Source: Candidatus Kapaibacterium sp. (GTDB lineage Bacteria > Bacteroidota > Ignavibacteria > Kapaibacteriales > UBA4661). From it: a DNA stretch of 64,000 nucleotides. A model generated the notes under the pieces. That model was not told the DNA's origin and ran no database searches. It saw only the letters and a list, made by a program, of their open reading frames with translations. The position numbers and the translations under genes are program-made. The stretch covers positions 1 to 64,000 of the forward strand of contig RDXM01000084.1 of NCBI GenBank assembly GCA_004292595.1, written 5' to 3'. Shown one piece after another: positions 8,473 through 17,383 of the stretch; the first letter of the stretch is position 1, and every line of letters begins with the position of its first letter.

Positions 8473-9522
8473 ATGATATTTTCCGTTGAAAAAACAACGC
8501 TGGTGCGTGTATTGGTGCGCTCTCTGGGCTTTTTTATCAAATTTTCATTTCGCACATTCATTTGTGTCATACTCTTTGCTTTCGTTCATGTTACTCAGGC
8601 TCAGGAACAACGTCCTGCGAGCAGCACAACGGCGACAAGCAGCATAAAGTCTGCCCTTCTTCAACAACTCCAACGCGGCGAAACCGAGTATTGGGTGCGC
8701 CTGACTAATGGCGATATGCTTTCTGGCAAAGTGCTGGAGGTGTTGGAACGCTCGGCGGGTTCGGCAACGTCGGCAGCTATGCCCGAAGAAGGGCTTATTC
8801 TCGAAACATCGTTAGGAAAACTGACTATTTTTTTGAGTGAAATTAGCGAAATCGTTCCGCGCCGCTCTGCCTATCGGCACAACCACCGTGCATACATTAT
8901 GCCAACCGCCGAACCTATTGGCAATAATCACTTTATTGGTTTGTGGGAATTGATATTTTTATATGCCGGAGCAGGAATTGGCGATGTTGTTTCTATCACG
9001 GGCGGGCGCACAATCGTTCCGTTTTTGTCTGCCGATGAGCAAGTAACGCTTGTCAATCTGAAAATCACTCCCTACGTGTTCGAGCTTGATGAGAGCGGAA
9101 ACCGCTTATTTACCTGCATTGGGGGCAATTTCGCGCTGGCAAATACGCCCAATCAATTCTGGCACGCATACATGGGCGCGACGTTCAAAAGTGCGCGGTC
9201 GAGCATCACGGGACACGTTTTTTACAAAGTAAATGAACCAAGCAGCTATCGGATTCGCGCAGGAAATTTCTTGGATTTCAATGCTCGCTATCCCGCATCA
9301 ACACTGGGCATCGGCGCAGCGTTAGACACGCGCATCAGCGACCATCACGATATGCACTTTATCGGCGAACTCTGGAACGCAAACGTGCTGCAACCCAGCG
9401 CGACTGCTATTTTGCTCGGTCTCCGCCTCAGCAATACTGCGGTTTCGATGGATGCAGGACTTGCTATTTTCACTCAGCCGTTTGTTTTTCCGTTTGTGAG
9501 TTTTGCATGGACACCATTTTGA
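8473..9522 (+). CDS. Exported protein of unknown function, probable outer-membrane beta protein
   Basis: I do not recognise the family. From the ATG at 8473 the 349-residue product starts with a basic segment and a hydrophobic helix ending in VTQAQ, a probable signal peptide. Residues about 65-125 form a compact beta-rich segment with the phrase VRLTNGDMLSGKVLEV followed by ETSLGKLTIFLSEISEIVP, reminiscent of small SH3/Sm-like barrels that begin with 'G-D-x-x-x-G'. The C-terminal half has alternating beta strands and ends in an aromatic residue (FVSFAWTPF), as outer-membrane barrels often do. An upstream extension to 8206 overlaps the EamA gene and was rejected. Confidence 0.6.
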   Translation: MIFSVEKTTLVRVLVRSLGFFIKFSFRTFICVILFAFVHVTQAQEQRPASSTTATSSIKSALLQQLQRGETEYWVRLTNGDMLSGKVLEVLERSAGSATSAAMPEEGLILETSLGKLTIFLSEISEIVPRRSAYRHNHRAYIMPTAEPIGNNHFIGLWELIFLYAGAGIGDVVSITGGRTIVPFLSADEQVTLVNLKITPYVFELDESGNRLFTCIGGNFALANTPNQFWHAYMGATFKSARSSITGHVFYKVNEPSSYRIRAGNFLDFNARYPASTLGIGAALDTRISDHHDMHFIGELWNANVLQPSATAILLGLRLSNTAVSMDAGLAIFTQPFVFPFVSFAWTPF

Positions 9523-9680
9523 TGATATACGAAGATGCTTTTTCAGTAGTGTTAAAAATCAGTTGCTAGCTCTTTGTCGTAGCTCCTTCTCCTTTTGGAA
9601 GAATGCGGGGGATGGGGAGCGTTTATACAAAATTTCTTGCACACTCCTGTTGTTCAGAGATTTTGTTATGGACTGCTTTT

Positions 9681-10610
9681 TCATATCTTCCGTTCGATTG
9701 CTCCACGCACAAAGCCGCCCGCTGCTTCCAAGCGCTCTTTTGCGGCTGGTACATCCACATTTGCCAGAAGCATCACAATCGCTGTTTTTACGTATCCATT
9801 TGTTGCGCCCAGAACGCGGCTGGCTTCGTCGTAATCAACGCCCGTAATGTCTATCACGATGCGCTTTGCACGTTCAACAAGTTTTTGATTGGTCATTGCC
9901 AAGTCCACCATCACATTCCCATATGTTTTGCCAAGGCGAATCATGGACGCAGTAGTCAGCATATTTAAGACGAGCTTTTGCGCCGTACCTGACTTCATTC
10001 GCGTTGAACCCATCACAACTTCTGGTCCTACGTTGGGGCAAATAAAAATATCTGCCGAAACACCCAATTCATGCAGCTTTTCGCGGTTCGTTGTGGTAAC
10101 AAGAATCGTCGGTGCGCCGTGCTTTTTTGCTTCGGCGAGTGCGCCTAGCACATATGGAGTGCGCCCAGAAGCCGCAATACCACACACAACATCGTTTGCA
10201 GAAATATTCATCGCCAAAAGGTCGGCAGCACCCGCATCGGGCTTGTCTTCTGCGCCTTCCTGCGCCGAGAAAACAGCTTCGCGCCCACCAGCAATGAGCG
10301 CAAGCACCATTTCTGGCGGTGTGCCATATGTTGGCGGGCATTCCGACGCATCCACAATACCAAGACGACCGCTTGTGCCAGCTCCAACATACATTAAGCG
10401 TCCGCCGCGTTTGAAGCGTTCAACAATCACATCCACCGCTTCGGCAATGTGCGGAATTTCTGCGCCAACAGCACGCGGCACACGCTCATCATTGCTATTG
10501 ATAAGCTGCAAAATTTCTTGCGTAGATGCCGCATCAATTCGCGCTGTTTCGGGATTTTTTTGCTCGGTAGGGAGTCCAGCAATTTGTGTAAAAAGTTCGC
10601 TTGCGGGCAT
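9681..10610 (-). CDS. murQ: N-acetylmuramic acid 6-phosphate etherase
   Basis: The 309-residue protein matches MurQ, which removes D-lactate from MurNAc-6-phosphate to give GlcNAc-6-phosphate during cell-wall recycling in the cytoplasm. Typical segments are LPTEQKNPETARID near the N terminus, the SIS-domain phosphosugar loop MYVGAGTSGRLGIVDASECP at about residues 74-93, and GSTRMKSGTAQKLVLNML at about residues 201-218. It has normal length and is complete. It is the last gene of the minus-strand run; no MurP or anhydro-MurNAc kinase is in the window. Confidence 0.96.
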   Translation of the reverse strand: MPASELFTQIAGLPTEQKNPETARIDAASTQEILQLINSNDERVPRAVGAEIPHIAEAVDVIVERFKRGGRLMYVGAGTSGRLGIVDASECPPTYGTPPEMVLALIAGGREAVFSAQEGAEDKPDAGAADLLAMNISANDVVCGIAASGRTPYVLGALAEAKKHGAPTILVTTTNREKLHELGVSADIFICPNVGPEVVMGSTRMKSGTAQKLVLNMLTTASMIRLGKTYGNVMVDLAMTNQKLVERAKRIVIDITGVDYDEASRVLGATNGYVKTAIVMLLANVDVPAAKERLEAAGGFVRGAIERKI

Positions 10611-10695
10611 AATGATTTTGGGAAAAATTTGAGAAGGAAGAAGAAATTATCAGAGTGTAGACGGGGCTTGCCTTGAGGACGTTGAGCGAGTGCGT

Positions 10696-12096
10696 TTAGC
10701 GAATACGTTGTAATTTCAAGAGGGTTTCCGAGCGTTCTAGGGCGGCATCATCAAACGGGATTGCCGTGAGCGCAAGGAATAATGCGCCTTGCACGGCAAT
10801 ATTGCTTGCATCAAGCGCGAGCGTGTGAACGCCACGTGGTTGCTCAAGATTCTCGGCAAGCCGCGTAATGGTGCGCCCCGTGGCATCCAGTAACTCTGCC
10901 GAAACGCGGGCGCGGTCTTCCAGTTCATAGCGAATGGTGCTGTTTTGCACGAATGGATTTGGCTCGGCACGAGCAAATTTGAGAACAGTATTGGGAACAC
11001 GCACGAATGCGGAATCTTTCACAAAATTTGCTTGGAGCGCACGAAAAGCAGAGGCATTTGCATCAAAGGGGCGCAAGCGATAAAAATGGACATCGCCGCG
11101 AGACGGCGCAGAATCGCGCAATTCATAGAGCGTTCCCTGTGCATTACCGCGCAAGCGCAAGGCTGGATTGGTGCGAAAATGCGCAAGGGTATCAAAAGGG
11201 CGCAGCGCGAAGAGCTTGAGCAACGACGCACTATCGGAGACCATGAGCGCAATACTCTCTGCTGAAACAATACGACGAAGAACCACAAAGCCAGCATTTG
11301 TGCGCCTTCCCGTGCGCTCGGATGAAGTGCGCCAAGAGATACGAACACGCTTATCGCCTGTATATTCGGCAGCAAATGTGCTAACGGCAAGCTGTGGTGC
11401 GGGTTCTATACTGGGAATTTCCGTGCGGTATGCCGTGAGCATTTCAACGTTATCATGCCGCACAAGCTCCAGATTGCCGATTGTTCCTTGTGCGTAAAGG
11501 TTGTTAGCTACAGACTTGAACGCATTTGCTTGAAAACGTCCATACGGCTCTGTCCATTCCATGCGAAATTGCTCAGGTGAGCGCACGGTATCGGAAAACT
11601 GGAGGCGAAAACGCCCCAGAAGCCGCTCCATTCCTTGCGGAACAACAAAAGAGTTCTGTACGCTATCTGTGCCTAAGATGGCAATGGCAATGCGTGATTC
11701 TGCGGCTTGCACCTGCATTTTTACTTCATATGCACGGCGTTCTGAACCGAGAATGTGCGGAAAAACAAGACGTGGAAGTGGCGTAGAATCTAGTTCGCAG
11801 CGAGCGTTTTGCAAAAGAGAGCGTGGAACATTGTGCAGGGTCAGGTAGAATGTGCCGTTTGCCCAGTATTGCCACGAAATGCCATCTGAGCCTGATGCTG
11901 TCTGGCTTGCAGGGCGAGAGCGATTGACAAGAATAATATCAAACTCGCAGGAGTTGGGCGGAAGAATAAGAATATTTGCACAGCGTAGTTCGGCAAGGGT
12001 GTCGGCAGTGAGTGTTTGTGCGGTTAGCCGCGCATACATCATGGAAAAGATAAGCAGACTCACGACAACGCATATTCTTGAAAAGCGAGATTTCAT
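10696..12096 (-). CDS. Exported protein with Por-type (T9SS) C-terminal sorting-like domain
   Basis: The 466-residue product begins with a signal peptide ending MYARLTAQT. The middle is beta-rich and unrecognised; it contains RISWRTSSERTGRRTNAGFVV, resembling the fibronectin-like stretch that precedes sorting domains in FCB secreted proteins. The last 85 residues carry FARAEPNPFVQNSTIRYELE, then ELLDATGRTITRLAEN and a final beta segment, the pattern of the T9SS type A C-terminal domain (PNPF, strand, G-R-x-v, strand). The final 'G-x-Y-f-v-k-l' motif is altered to GALFLALTAIPF with a long tail, so sorting competence is unsure. It follows the cyclase by 49 bases. Confidence 0.65.
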   Translation of the reverse strand: MKSRFSRICVVVSLLIFSMMYARLTAQTLTADTLAELRCANILILPPNSCEFDIILVNRSRPASQTASGSDGISWQYWANGTFYLTLHNVPRSLLQNARCELDSTPLPRLVFPHILGSERRAYEVKMQVQAAESRIAIAILGTDSVQNSFVVPQGMERLLGRFRLQFSDTVRSPEQFRMEWTEPYGRFQANAFKSVANNLYAQGTIGNLELVRHDNVEMLTAYRTEIPSIEPAPQLAVSTFAAEYTGDKRVRISWRTSSERTGRRTNAGFVVLRRIVSAESIALMVSDSASLLKLFALRPFDTLAHFRTNPALRLRGNAQGTLYELRDSAPSRGDVHFYRLRPFDANASAFRALQANFVKDSAFVRVPNTVLKFARAEPNPFVQNSTIRYELEDRARVSAELLDATGRTITRLAENLEQPRGVHTLALDASNIAVQGALFLALTAIPFDDAALERSETLLKLQRIR

Positions 12097-12145
12097 GCGG
12101 CACGTGGAATTGAATGACAGAGAAAGATACTACGAAAGACGGATA

Positions 12146-13198
12146 TTATTCCCGCGAATTTTCATCAACCAGAAAGAACGTGCGCATCTTACCTTTGCCT
12201 TTTATGTCAATGGTGCCGCGTTCCTCGAATTTATAGATATGATGCAACTCTTCATACACCGATTCTGAGCAGTGAATACGTCCTGCTTCGCCATGAGATT
12301 CCATGCGGCTTGCGATATTGACGGTATCGCCCCAGAGGTCATACACAAACTTCTTTGTGCCGATAACGCCCGCAACAACTGGTCCGCAGTGCATTCCGAC
12401 CCGCATAGAAATAGGATAGCCTGTGGCTGCAACAAACTGACGCAGCTCATTTTGCATCGCAAAGGTAAAGGCAGCCGCCTGCAAAGCATGGTCTTTGTCA
12501 ATGTTTGGAATGCCCGCCGCCACCATATAGCTATCGCCAATGGTCTTAATTTTCTCAACGCGATAATGGTCTAAGAGCGAGTCAAACTTAGAAAAGAGCA
12601 AATTGAGGAGCTGTACAATCTTCGTTGCCGAGACCAGCGAAGCGAGATTGGTGAAGCCAACAATATCGGTAAAAATCACGGTTACGTTCTCATATTGGTC
12701 GGCAATCGTTTCTTCACCTTCCTTCAAACGGGTTGCAATCTGGGCTGGAAGGATGTTCAGAAGAAGATTATCTGCTTTGACCTGCTCTTTTTCCAACACC
12801 ACATTGAGCTGATTGATTTCCTCAATGGACTCTTTCAACTGCTCGTTTTTATGCTGTAATTCGCTATTGGTTTGCTCAATAATTTTGGCTTGGTTGGCGA
12901 GTTCTTGTTGGGCATTCATCAATTTGCGCTGCGCCATATCGCCGATACGTGTGAGCTTGGTTGCTTGGCGGAGCAGATGCTCGTAGCGCTGCCCCAGCGT
13001 ACGATATTCCTCCAGCAATTCTGCTTGATTCATGGTATCAATACGCACAAGGGTTTCTCGGTAGTGCGTCGCAATATCTAGTTCGTTTTTAAACATTTCG
13101 TTAATATACGCCCGCTTAACATCCGCCGACACTTCCTCGTGTGGAGAGTGGTTGTGAAGCGTGTTGGCGGATGAAGATGTTGATAAATGTTGCGACAT
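12146..13198 (-). CDS. Class III adenylate cyclase with N-terminal coiled-coil stalk
   Basis: The product is 350 residues from the ATG at 13198. Residues about 20-160 are helical and coiled-coil forming, including YEHLLRQATKLTRIGD, a segment like the stalk of SiaD-type cyclases. The catalytic domain has both metal aspartates (VIFTDIVGFTNL and IGDSYMVAAG), the adenine-selecting pair Lys (VEKIKTIGDSYM) and Asp (VYDLWGDTVNIASRM), and the transition-state Asn/Arg in that last motif. These residues predict ATP as substrate, so the product should be cAMP. The gene follows SiaC by 100 bases, so its activity is probably controlled by SiaC binding. An upstream in-frame TTG would add a transmembrane-like segment but begins within a hairpin, so I prefer the ATG. 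Confidence 0.88.
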   Translation of the reverse strand: MSQHLSTSSSANTLHNHSPHEEVSADVKRAYINEMFKNELDIATHYRETLVRIDTMNQAELLEEYRTLGQRYEHLLRQATKLTRIGDMAQRKLMNAQQELANQAKIIEQTNSELQHKNEQLKESIEEINQLNVVLEKEQVKADNLLLNILPAQIATRLKEGEETIADQYENVTVIFTDIVGFTNLASLVSATKIVQLLNLLFSKFDSLLDHYRVEKIKTIGDSYMVAAGIPNIDKDHALQAAAFTFAMQNELRQFVAATGYPISMRVGMHCGPVVAGVIGTKKFVYDLWGDTVNIASRMESHGEAGRIHCSESVYEELHHIYKFEERGTIDIKGKGKMRTFFLVDENSRE

Positions 13199-13253
13199 AG
13201 CGAAGAAGAAAGCAAGCAAAACACAGAGAAAAGAGAGCAGAGCGCACAATGCC

Positions 13254-13280
13254 CAGAGACCGCCTAGCAAGCGGTCTCTG
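13254..13280. promoter_or_regulatory. Hairpin in the siaC-cyclase gap
   Basis: A perfect 10-bp inverted repeat, CAGAGACCGC (13254-13263) and GCGGTCTCTG (13271-13280), with a 7-base loop. It lies 18 bases after the siaC stop and about 55 bases before the cyclase ATG in the direction of transcription. No T-run follows on the minus strand, so it is more likely an mRNA processing or stabilising structure that sets the SiaC-to-cyclase ratio than a terminator. Confidence 0.6.
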
Positions 13281-13298
13281 TATGGAAAAGGCGGTATT

Positions 13299-13682
13299 CT
13301 AGGAGTACGGTAAATACATGATTTTCATGTCCATACCGTCAGCAAATTCCTTGCCTTGGTCTAAAATATCTTCATCATCTTCTTGGTAGTGCCAGTAGGC
13401 TTCAATTGCCCCAGCCGAGGTATAATGGTAGCTTTGCATACGGTCGAACAAATCCAGAATACATTTCGATGCGCTGGTATTAAAATAGGTAAGGCGAAAA
13501 TGCACCGAGAGGAAACGCTTTTCTTCCGTTGTAAAGGCCATAAACCATTCTACAACTTGGCTAAAAAAGGCAACGGCATCTTCGTTGAAGAATTCGCCTT
13601 CGATTTCGATAATACCATCTTCAACGTGCGCGGTAATTCCGGGCGTTGTTTTGGTACGTTCCAGTATCATATTAAGAAGCAT
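13299..13682 (-). CDS. siaC: SiaC-family regulatory phosphoprotein (DUF1987)
   Basis: The 127-residue product, taken from the ATG at 13682, matches the SiaC/DUF1987 family in length and pattern. It has an N-terminal strand pair (TPGITAHVEDGIIEIEGEFF) and the signature TYFNTSASKCILDLFDRM. In Pseudomonas aeruginosa SiaC the Thr of this N-T-S motif is phosphorylated by SiaB and dephosphorylated by SiaA, and only unphosphorylated SiaC activates its cyclase; the equivalent here is Thr69. A longer frame upstream lies wholly inside siaB. The start overlaps the siaB end by 11 bases, indicating translational coupling. Confidence 0.9.
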   Translation of the reverse strand: MLLNMILERTKTTPGITAHVEDGIIEIEGEFFNEDAVAFFSQVVEWFMAFTTEEKRFLSVHFRLTYFNTSASKCILDLFDRMQSYHYTSAGAIEAYWHYQEDDEDILDQGKEFADGMDMKIMYLPYS

Positions 13683-14241
13683 TTTCTTGTCCTTTCGAGA
13701 TATAAACGGAAAGCATATAAAATGAGGTTTCGTCATTAAAAGGCAAAAAGTCAAATTCTATGGGAAATTCAGATTTTCGCGCCATGTCAATCAGCCCCAA
13801 GCCCGCGCCCTTACTTTCAGACTGGCGTGGCAAGCGGCGTTGTTCGTTGTAATAGACCTTGAGTTGGTCTTTATTCATTTTGCTCACAATCTCACAGCGT
13901 TCGCGAATACGTGCGACGTTATCATTAAACATCAAATTTCCCGAACTAACACAATAGCAGTCGTCCATTTCGCTTACAACTAAGATGCCGACACCGCTCT
14001 CTTTGCCTTCTTCATCGACTTCTTTTTCTGCTGAATAGAACAAAATATTTTGCGACATCTCAACAAAAATCGCAAAAATTCTCTTCATGACCATTGTTTG
14101 ATTTGTCCGCGCAGCAACTTTACCACGCAGAGCGGTTGCCATCTCTACAATGGCGGGCTGGGCAAATACCCCCTTGAACGACATCAGAATCCGATTGTCG
14201 GTCATTTGGCGATATTGCTGATAAAGATTTGGGAAATCCAT
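13672..14241 (-). CDS. siaB: SiaB-family protein kinase
   Basis: The 189-residue protein corresponds to the SiaB family (DUF6272), a kinase with a GHKL/anti-sigma-factor-like fold that phosphorylates SiaC. The sequence shows an N-box-like helix (FAIFVEMSQNILFYSAEK, about residue 59) and a glycine-rich ATP-lid region SKGAGLGLIDMARKS (about residue 144). Overall length and gene order (siaA-siaB-siaC) agree with the family. It starts 45 bases after siaA and overlaps siaC. Confidence 0.88.
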   Translation of the reverse strand: MDFPNLYQQYRQMTDNRILMSFKGVFAQPAIVEMATALRGKVAARTNQTMVMKRIFAIFVEMSQNILFYSAEKEVDEEGKESGVGILVVSEMDDCYCVSSGNLMFNDNVARIRERCEIVSKMNKDQLKVYYNEQRRLPRQSESKGAGLGLIDMARKSEFPIEFDFLPFNDETSFYMLSVYISKGQENAS

Positions 14242-14286
14242 CGTGTCGTTCCTTCTTACACGGTAAAGGGTTTCATAATTTGTAAT

Positions 14287-15819
14287 TTACGCATCTAAAC
14301 GAATTCCAACAACAGTAATATCATCACGTTGTTCTTCGCTACCCTGATGCTCACGCAAGCGAGCATCAAACAAATCGTGCTGTTCCTGCATTGGCTTGGC
14401 ATGGATAGATACTATCAGTTCGCGCAATCTTCTCTTACTAAATTTTATACGCTGCGGATTACTTTGGTCGCCGAATCCATCGGAGGATAAATAGAGCAGC
14501 ATTCCTGGAGTACGCTCTATAACGTGCTGTTCAAAACTCGGCATATTTGAGCGTTGTTTGCCACCAATGTGTGCCATAGAGCCGTTTATGGTCTCTAACA
14601 CACCATCTTTGACAACATAGAGCGGCAGCCCAGCTCCAGCAAAAAGAACGCGCGTCGGTTCAATCACGCATAAACACACGTCCATACCGTCGCGTGAGAG
14701 CATATTTTCACCTTCCTGTTTTAATGCCATACGCACGGCAATATTCAAATTTTCTAAAATAAGTCTTGGTCCAGTAATGCGCTTTTGGTTCACAATTTCA
14801 TTCAACAACGTATTACCAATCATAGACATAAATGCGCCTGGTACACCATGTCCAGTACAATCCACAACTGCGATAACCTGTTTATCACCTAAATCGCTGA
14901 ACCAATAAAAATCACCAGAAACTACGTCGCGTGGCTTAAATAACACAAAGTGTTGTGGCAATAAGTCTTTCATTTCTTCAGCTTCAGGCAAAATCGCGCT
15001 TTGGATACGCTTACCGTACTCAATACTGGCACGAACCTCCTCGTTATACTCTTCAATAATATGATTTTTGTCAGTTAATTCATCATTTTTTGAGCGAATT
15101 TGCTCCATTGCCGAGCGGATATTTGCGACCATAAAGTTAAACGCACCAGAAAGAACGCCGATTTCATCGGCAGTTTCAGCTTTCACTTCCACATCAAAAT
15201 TCCCCTCAGCAACCGTCATGGAGGCTTTCGAGAGCTTGACAAGCGGCTGTACAATACGTCCAGTCTGCCAGACAAAAATCAGACCACCCAGTATAAGCAC
15301 CAACACGCCCACGGCAAAAGCAACCATACGGCTTTGACGCACGTCATCCTTCAGATTTTTTCTTGTTACCCCAACGATAATCTGCCCAATATTTTCTTTC
15401 GCTTCTGTCACCATTGGAACAAGTGCAATGGTAACGTCATCAAGGTCAATAGATTGACGACCTTTTTGTTTCAATAATGCTTGAATGTTGCTCTCAAAGG
15501 CTTGCGATTTTGAGCTTTGATATGCTGCAAAGGGTGTGGTTTCGCCAGCACGATAAATAATGGCAAATTCCACCTCTTCCAGCGATTTCAAGATATTCAA
15601 ATAGTTTTCGATTGACTTCAAATCGTCAAAAAGCAAGCCTGGCATGGTACTGAAAGAAACCATGTCGGAAATCACAAATACTTTTTGATTTAAGTATTCG
15701 GACATCTGCCGCTCTTGACGTTGCGGAAAAAAGAAGAAAATAAATGCCGCAACAATGAGCAATAACGCTACGGCCAAGCTCACGAACTTACCTTTAATTC
15801 CGAGTTTTATGTTGTCCAT
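14287..15819 (-). CDS. siaA: SiaA-like membrane PP2C (SpoIIE-type) phosphatase with HAMP domain
   Basis: The 510-residue protein has a transmembrane helix at about 13-32, a periplasmic sensory segment to about 165, a second transmembrane helix at about 168-190 and a HAMP domain starting at TGRIVQPLVKLSKASM. A helical linker leads to a SpoIIE-type PP2C domain with the metal-binding motifs DVVSGDFYWF, VVDCTGHGVPGAFMSMIG and the terminal RDDITVVGIRL. In Pseudomonas SiaA dephosphorylates SiaC. Its signal would enter through the periplasmic domain, whose ligand is unknown. It is shorter than P. aeruginosa SiaA mainly in the sensor part. Confidence 0.9.
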   Translation of the reverse strand: MDNIKLGIKGKFVSLAVALLLIVAAFIFFFFPQRQERQMSEYLNQKVFVISDMVSFSTMPGLLFDDLKSIENYLNILKSLEEVEFAIIYRAGETTPFAAYQSSKSQAFESNIQALLKQKGRQSIDLDDVTIALVPMVTEAKENIGQIIVGVTRKNLKDDVRQSRMVAFAVGVLVLILGGLIFVWQTGRIVQPLVKLSKASMTVAEGNFDVEVKAETADEIGVLSGAFNFMVANIRSAMEQIRSKNDELTDKNHIIEEYNEEVRASIEYGKRIQSAILPEAEEMKDLLPQHFVLFKPRDVVSGDFYWFSDLGDKQVIAVVDCTGHGVPGAFMSMIGNTLLNEIVNQKRITGPRLILENLNIAVRMALKQEGENMLSRDGMDVCLCVIEPTRVLFAGAGLPLYVVKDGVLETINGSMAHIGGKQRSNMPSFEQHVIERTPGMLLYLSSDGFGDQSNPQRIKFSKRRLRELIVSIHAKPMQEQHDLFDARLREHQGSEEQRDDITVVGIRLDA

Positions 15820-15866
15820 TTTGAGCTTTCAAGAAGCATGAAATAAAGGCAGAGGAAATTGTACCA

Positions 15867-17234
15867 TCATGGATACAACACACCATCAATCAATAAATTA
15901 ATCGTTTCAAGCGCACCTTCTACCCAACCAGCATTGACCGCGAAGGATTCTCCGGCAATGTGAATACGCTCGGCGGCTGTTCCCATGAGGAGGTTGCGTA
16001 CTTTTGTAGGGTCGGAATTGCGACGCCATACGTGAATACCCGTACTCCAGAACTTTGAGTAAAAAGCAGTCGGACGGGGCAATTTTGCGGGATCCATACG
16101 ATAAATAAGAGCAAGCTGACGTTGTACCTCGCCCAAAAGAGCTTCTGGTTTACGCCCACTCTCGGCAATGAAGTCTTTCCAGTATAGTGCTGATTGGCAA
16201 TCGCTGTAAAACATGAGATGATGCCCTGGACCATAATAAATCTTCCGAATGGGCATATCCGTAATACAAAAATTTCCATCGCGCCGCGAAAACGACGACC
16301 ACCATGAATTTGTGTACGTTGCAAACATTTTCACCATTGGGACTGGCTCGACAGCTTCCATTGCGTCGAGTTTTTCTTGACTAAGTGGCAGCGTAATATC
16401 AGCAATATCCAAACGCTTAACACATAAAAAAACTCGGTCTGCCTCAATATATTTCACAATCGAATCGTTATTCTGCTGCGCCTCGACGTACACCGTCACG
16501 GAGTTTTCATTTTGAATAAGTTCAATACAACGATGATTCGTAAAAATCTTTGCACCACGCGCTGTTACTTGTTCCTCTAGCGTTTTCATTAACATTTGAA
16601 AACCACCCACGATGTGAAACCATGATACTTCGCTCTTGGGCAACATATCGGGATGTTGTTTCACAGCTCGTACGCCGTCCATGCCAGAAAGCCACTCGCC
16701 CAGAAGCAAATCGTACCCTTCGGCATCGCGGAAAAAGGTGCAGGCTTCTTCGCTAATGTGCTCCGCAAGATATTCATGGAAACTCATAGCGTTAATTTCT
16801 GCTTCCGTGCGTTTGCTATTTGTTTCGGTGTAGTCATAGAGATTATCAGTATATTTCCCAATCTCATTTTCTCGCAATTCGTAGGCAGCTTTTCCTGCAG
16901 CAATGTCATCTAAACCCAATTTTTTTCCGCGCAAATGCCAAAAACGATTGGCATATTCATATGGCATTGTTTTAAGCTGAAAATGCTCCACAAGTCTGTT
17001 TAATACTGGATGGACATATTTGCTAAAACGCGCCGCACCAAGCTCAATCGGGAAGCCATTATGAATCCATGCTGTCGAGATGCGTCCTGTACACTTCTGC
17101 GCTGCTTCGTAAATGTGAATATCCACATCGGTCAGATTTTTCTCGTAGAGCATTTTCCATGCCGCATACAAACCCGACACACCACCACCAATAATAGCAA
17201 TAGTTTTACGTTGAGATACTTCTATTTCTGCCAT
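15867..17234 (-). CDS. FAD-dependent amine oxidase-family protein
   Basis: The 455-residue product from the ATG at 17234 begins with the dinucleotide-binding fold TIAIIGGGVSGLYAAWKML and continues with the GR motif region CTGRISTAWIHNGFPIELGA, both typical of monoamine-oxidase and protoporphyrinogen-oxidase-like flavoenzymes. Near the C terminus a second FAD-contact motif reads ERIHIAGESFAVNAGWVEGA, where GE..... GWVEGA matches the family end. No signal peptide is convincing once the 15-residue upstream extension is dropped, so it is probably cytoplasmic. The substrate is unknown. Its place between the TonB receptor and siaA, 47 bases before siaA, suggests co-expression. Confidence 0.85.
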   Translation of the reverse strand: MAEIEVSQRKTIAIIGGGVSGLYAAWKMLYEKNLTDVDIHIYEAAQKCTGRISTAWIHNGFPIELGAARFSKYVHPVLNRLVEHFQLKTMPYEYANRFWHLRGKKLGLDDIAAGKAAYELRENEIGKYTDNLYDYTETNSKRTEAEINAMSFHEYLAEHISEEACTFFRDAEGYDLLLGEWLSGMDGVRAVKQHPDMLPKSEVSWFHIVGGFQMLMKTLEEQVTARGAKIFTNHRCIELIQNENSVTVYVEAQQNNDSIVKYIEADRVFLCVKRLDIADITLPLSQEKLDAMEAVEPVPMVKMFATYTNSWWSSFSRRDGNFCITDMPIRKIYYGPGHHLMFYSDCQSALYWKDFIAESGRKPEALLGEVQRQLALIYRMDPAKLPRPTAFYSKFWSTGIHVWRRNSDPTKVRNLLMGTAAERIHIAGESFAVNAGWVEGALETINLLIDGVLYP

Positions 17235-17383
17235 AATGCACACCCGAAGAAAAAAAAGGATGAAGTATAAAATATGCAACCTCAGAACTTCAGATTAACT
17301 GCGTAGTGTACGCAATTTTGTTCGTCGTTTTTCTTATATTCAAAAACTGTACCGAAAACTCTTAAAGTAGAGAAGGTCATTAA

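Noticed and set aside
13199-13270. N-terminal transmembrane extension of the adenylate cyclase
   Set aside because: The upstream TTG lies inside the stem of a perfect hairpin and the pyrimidine-rich leader happens to encode hydrophobic residues; the ATG at 13198 is simpler. A membrane-anchored form is not fully excluded.
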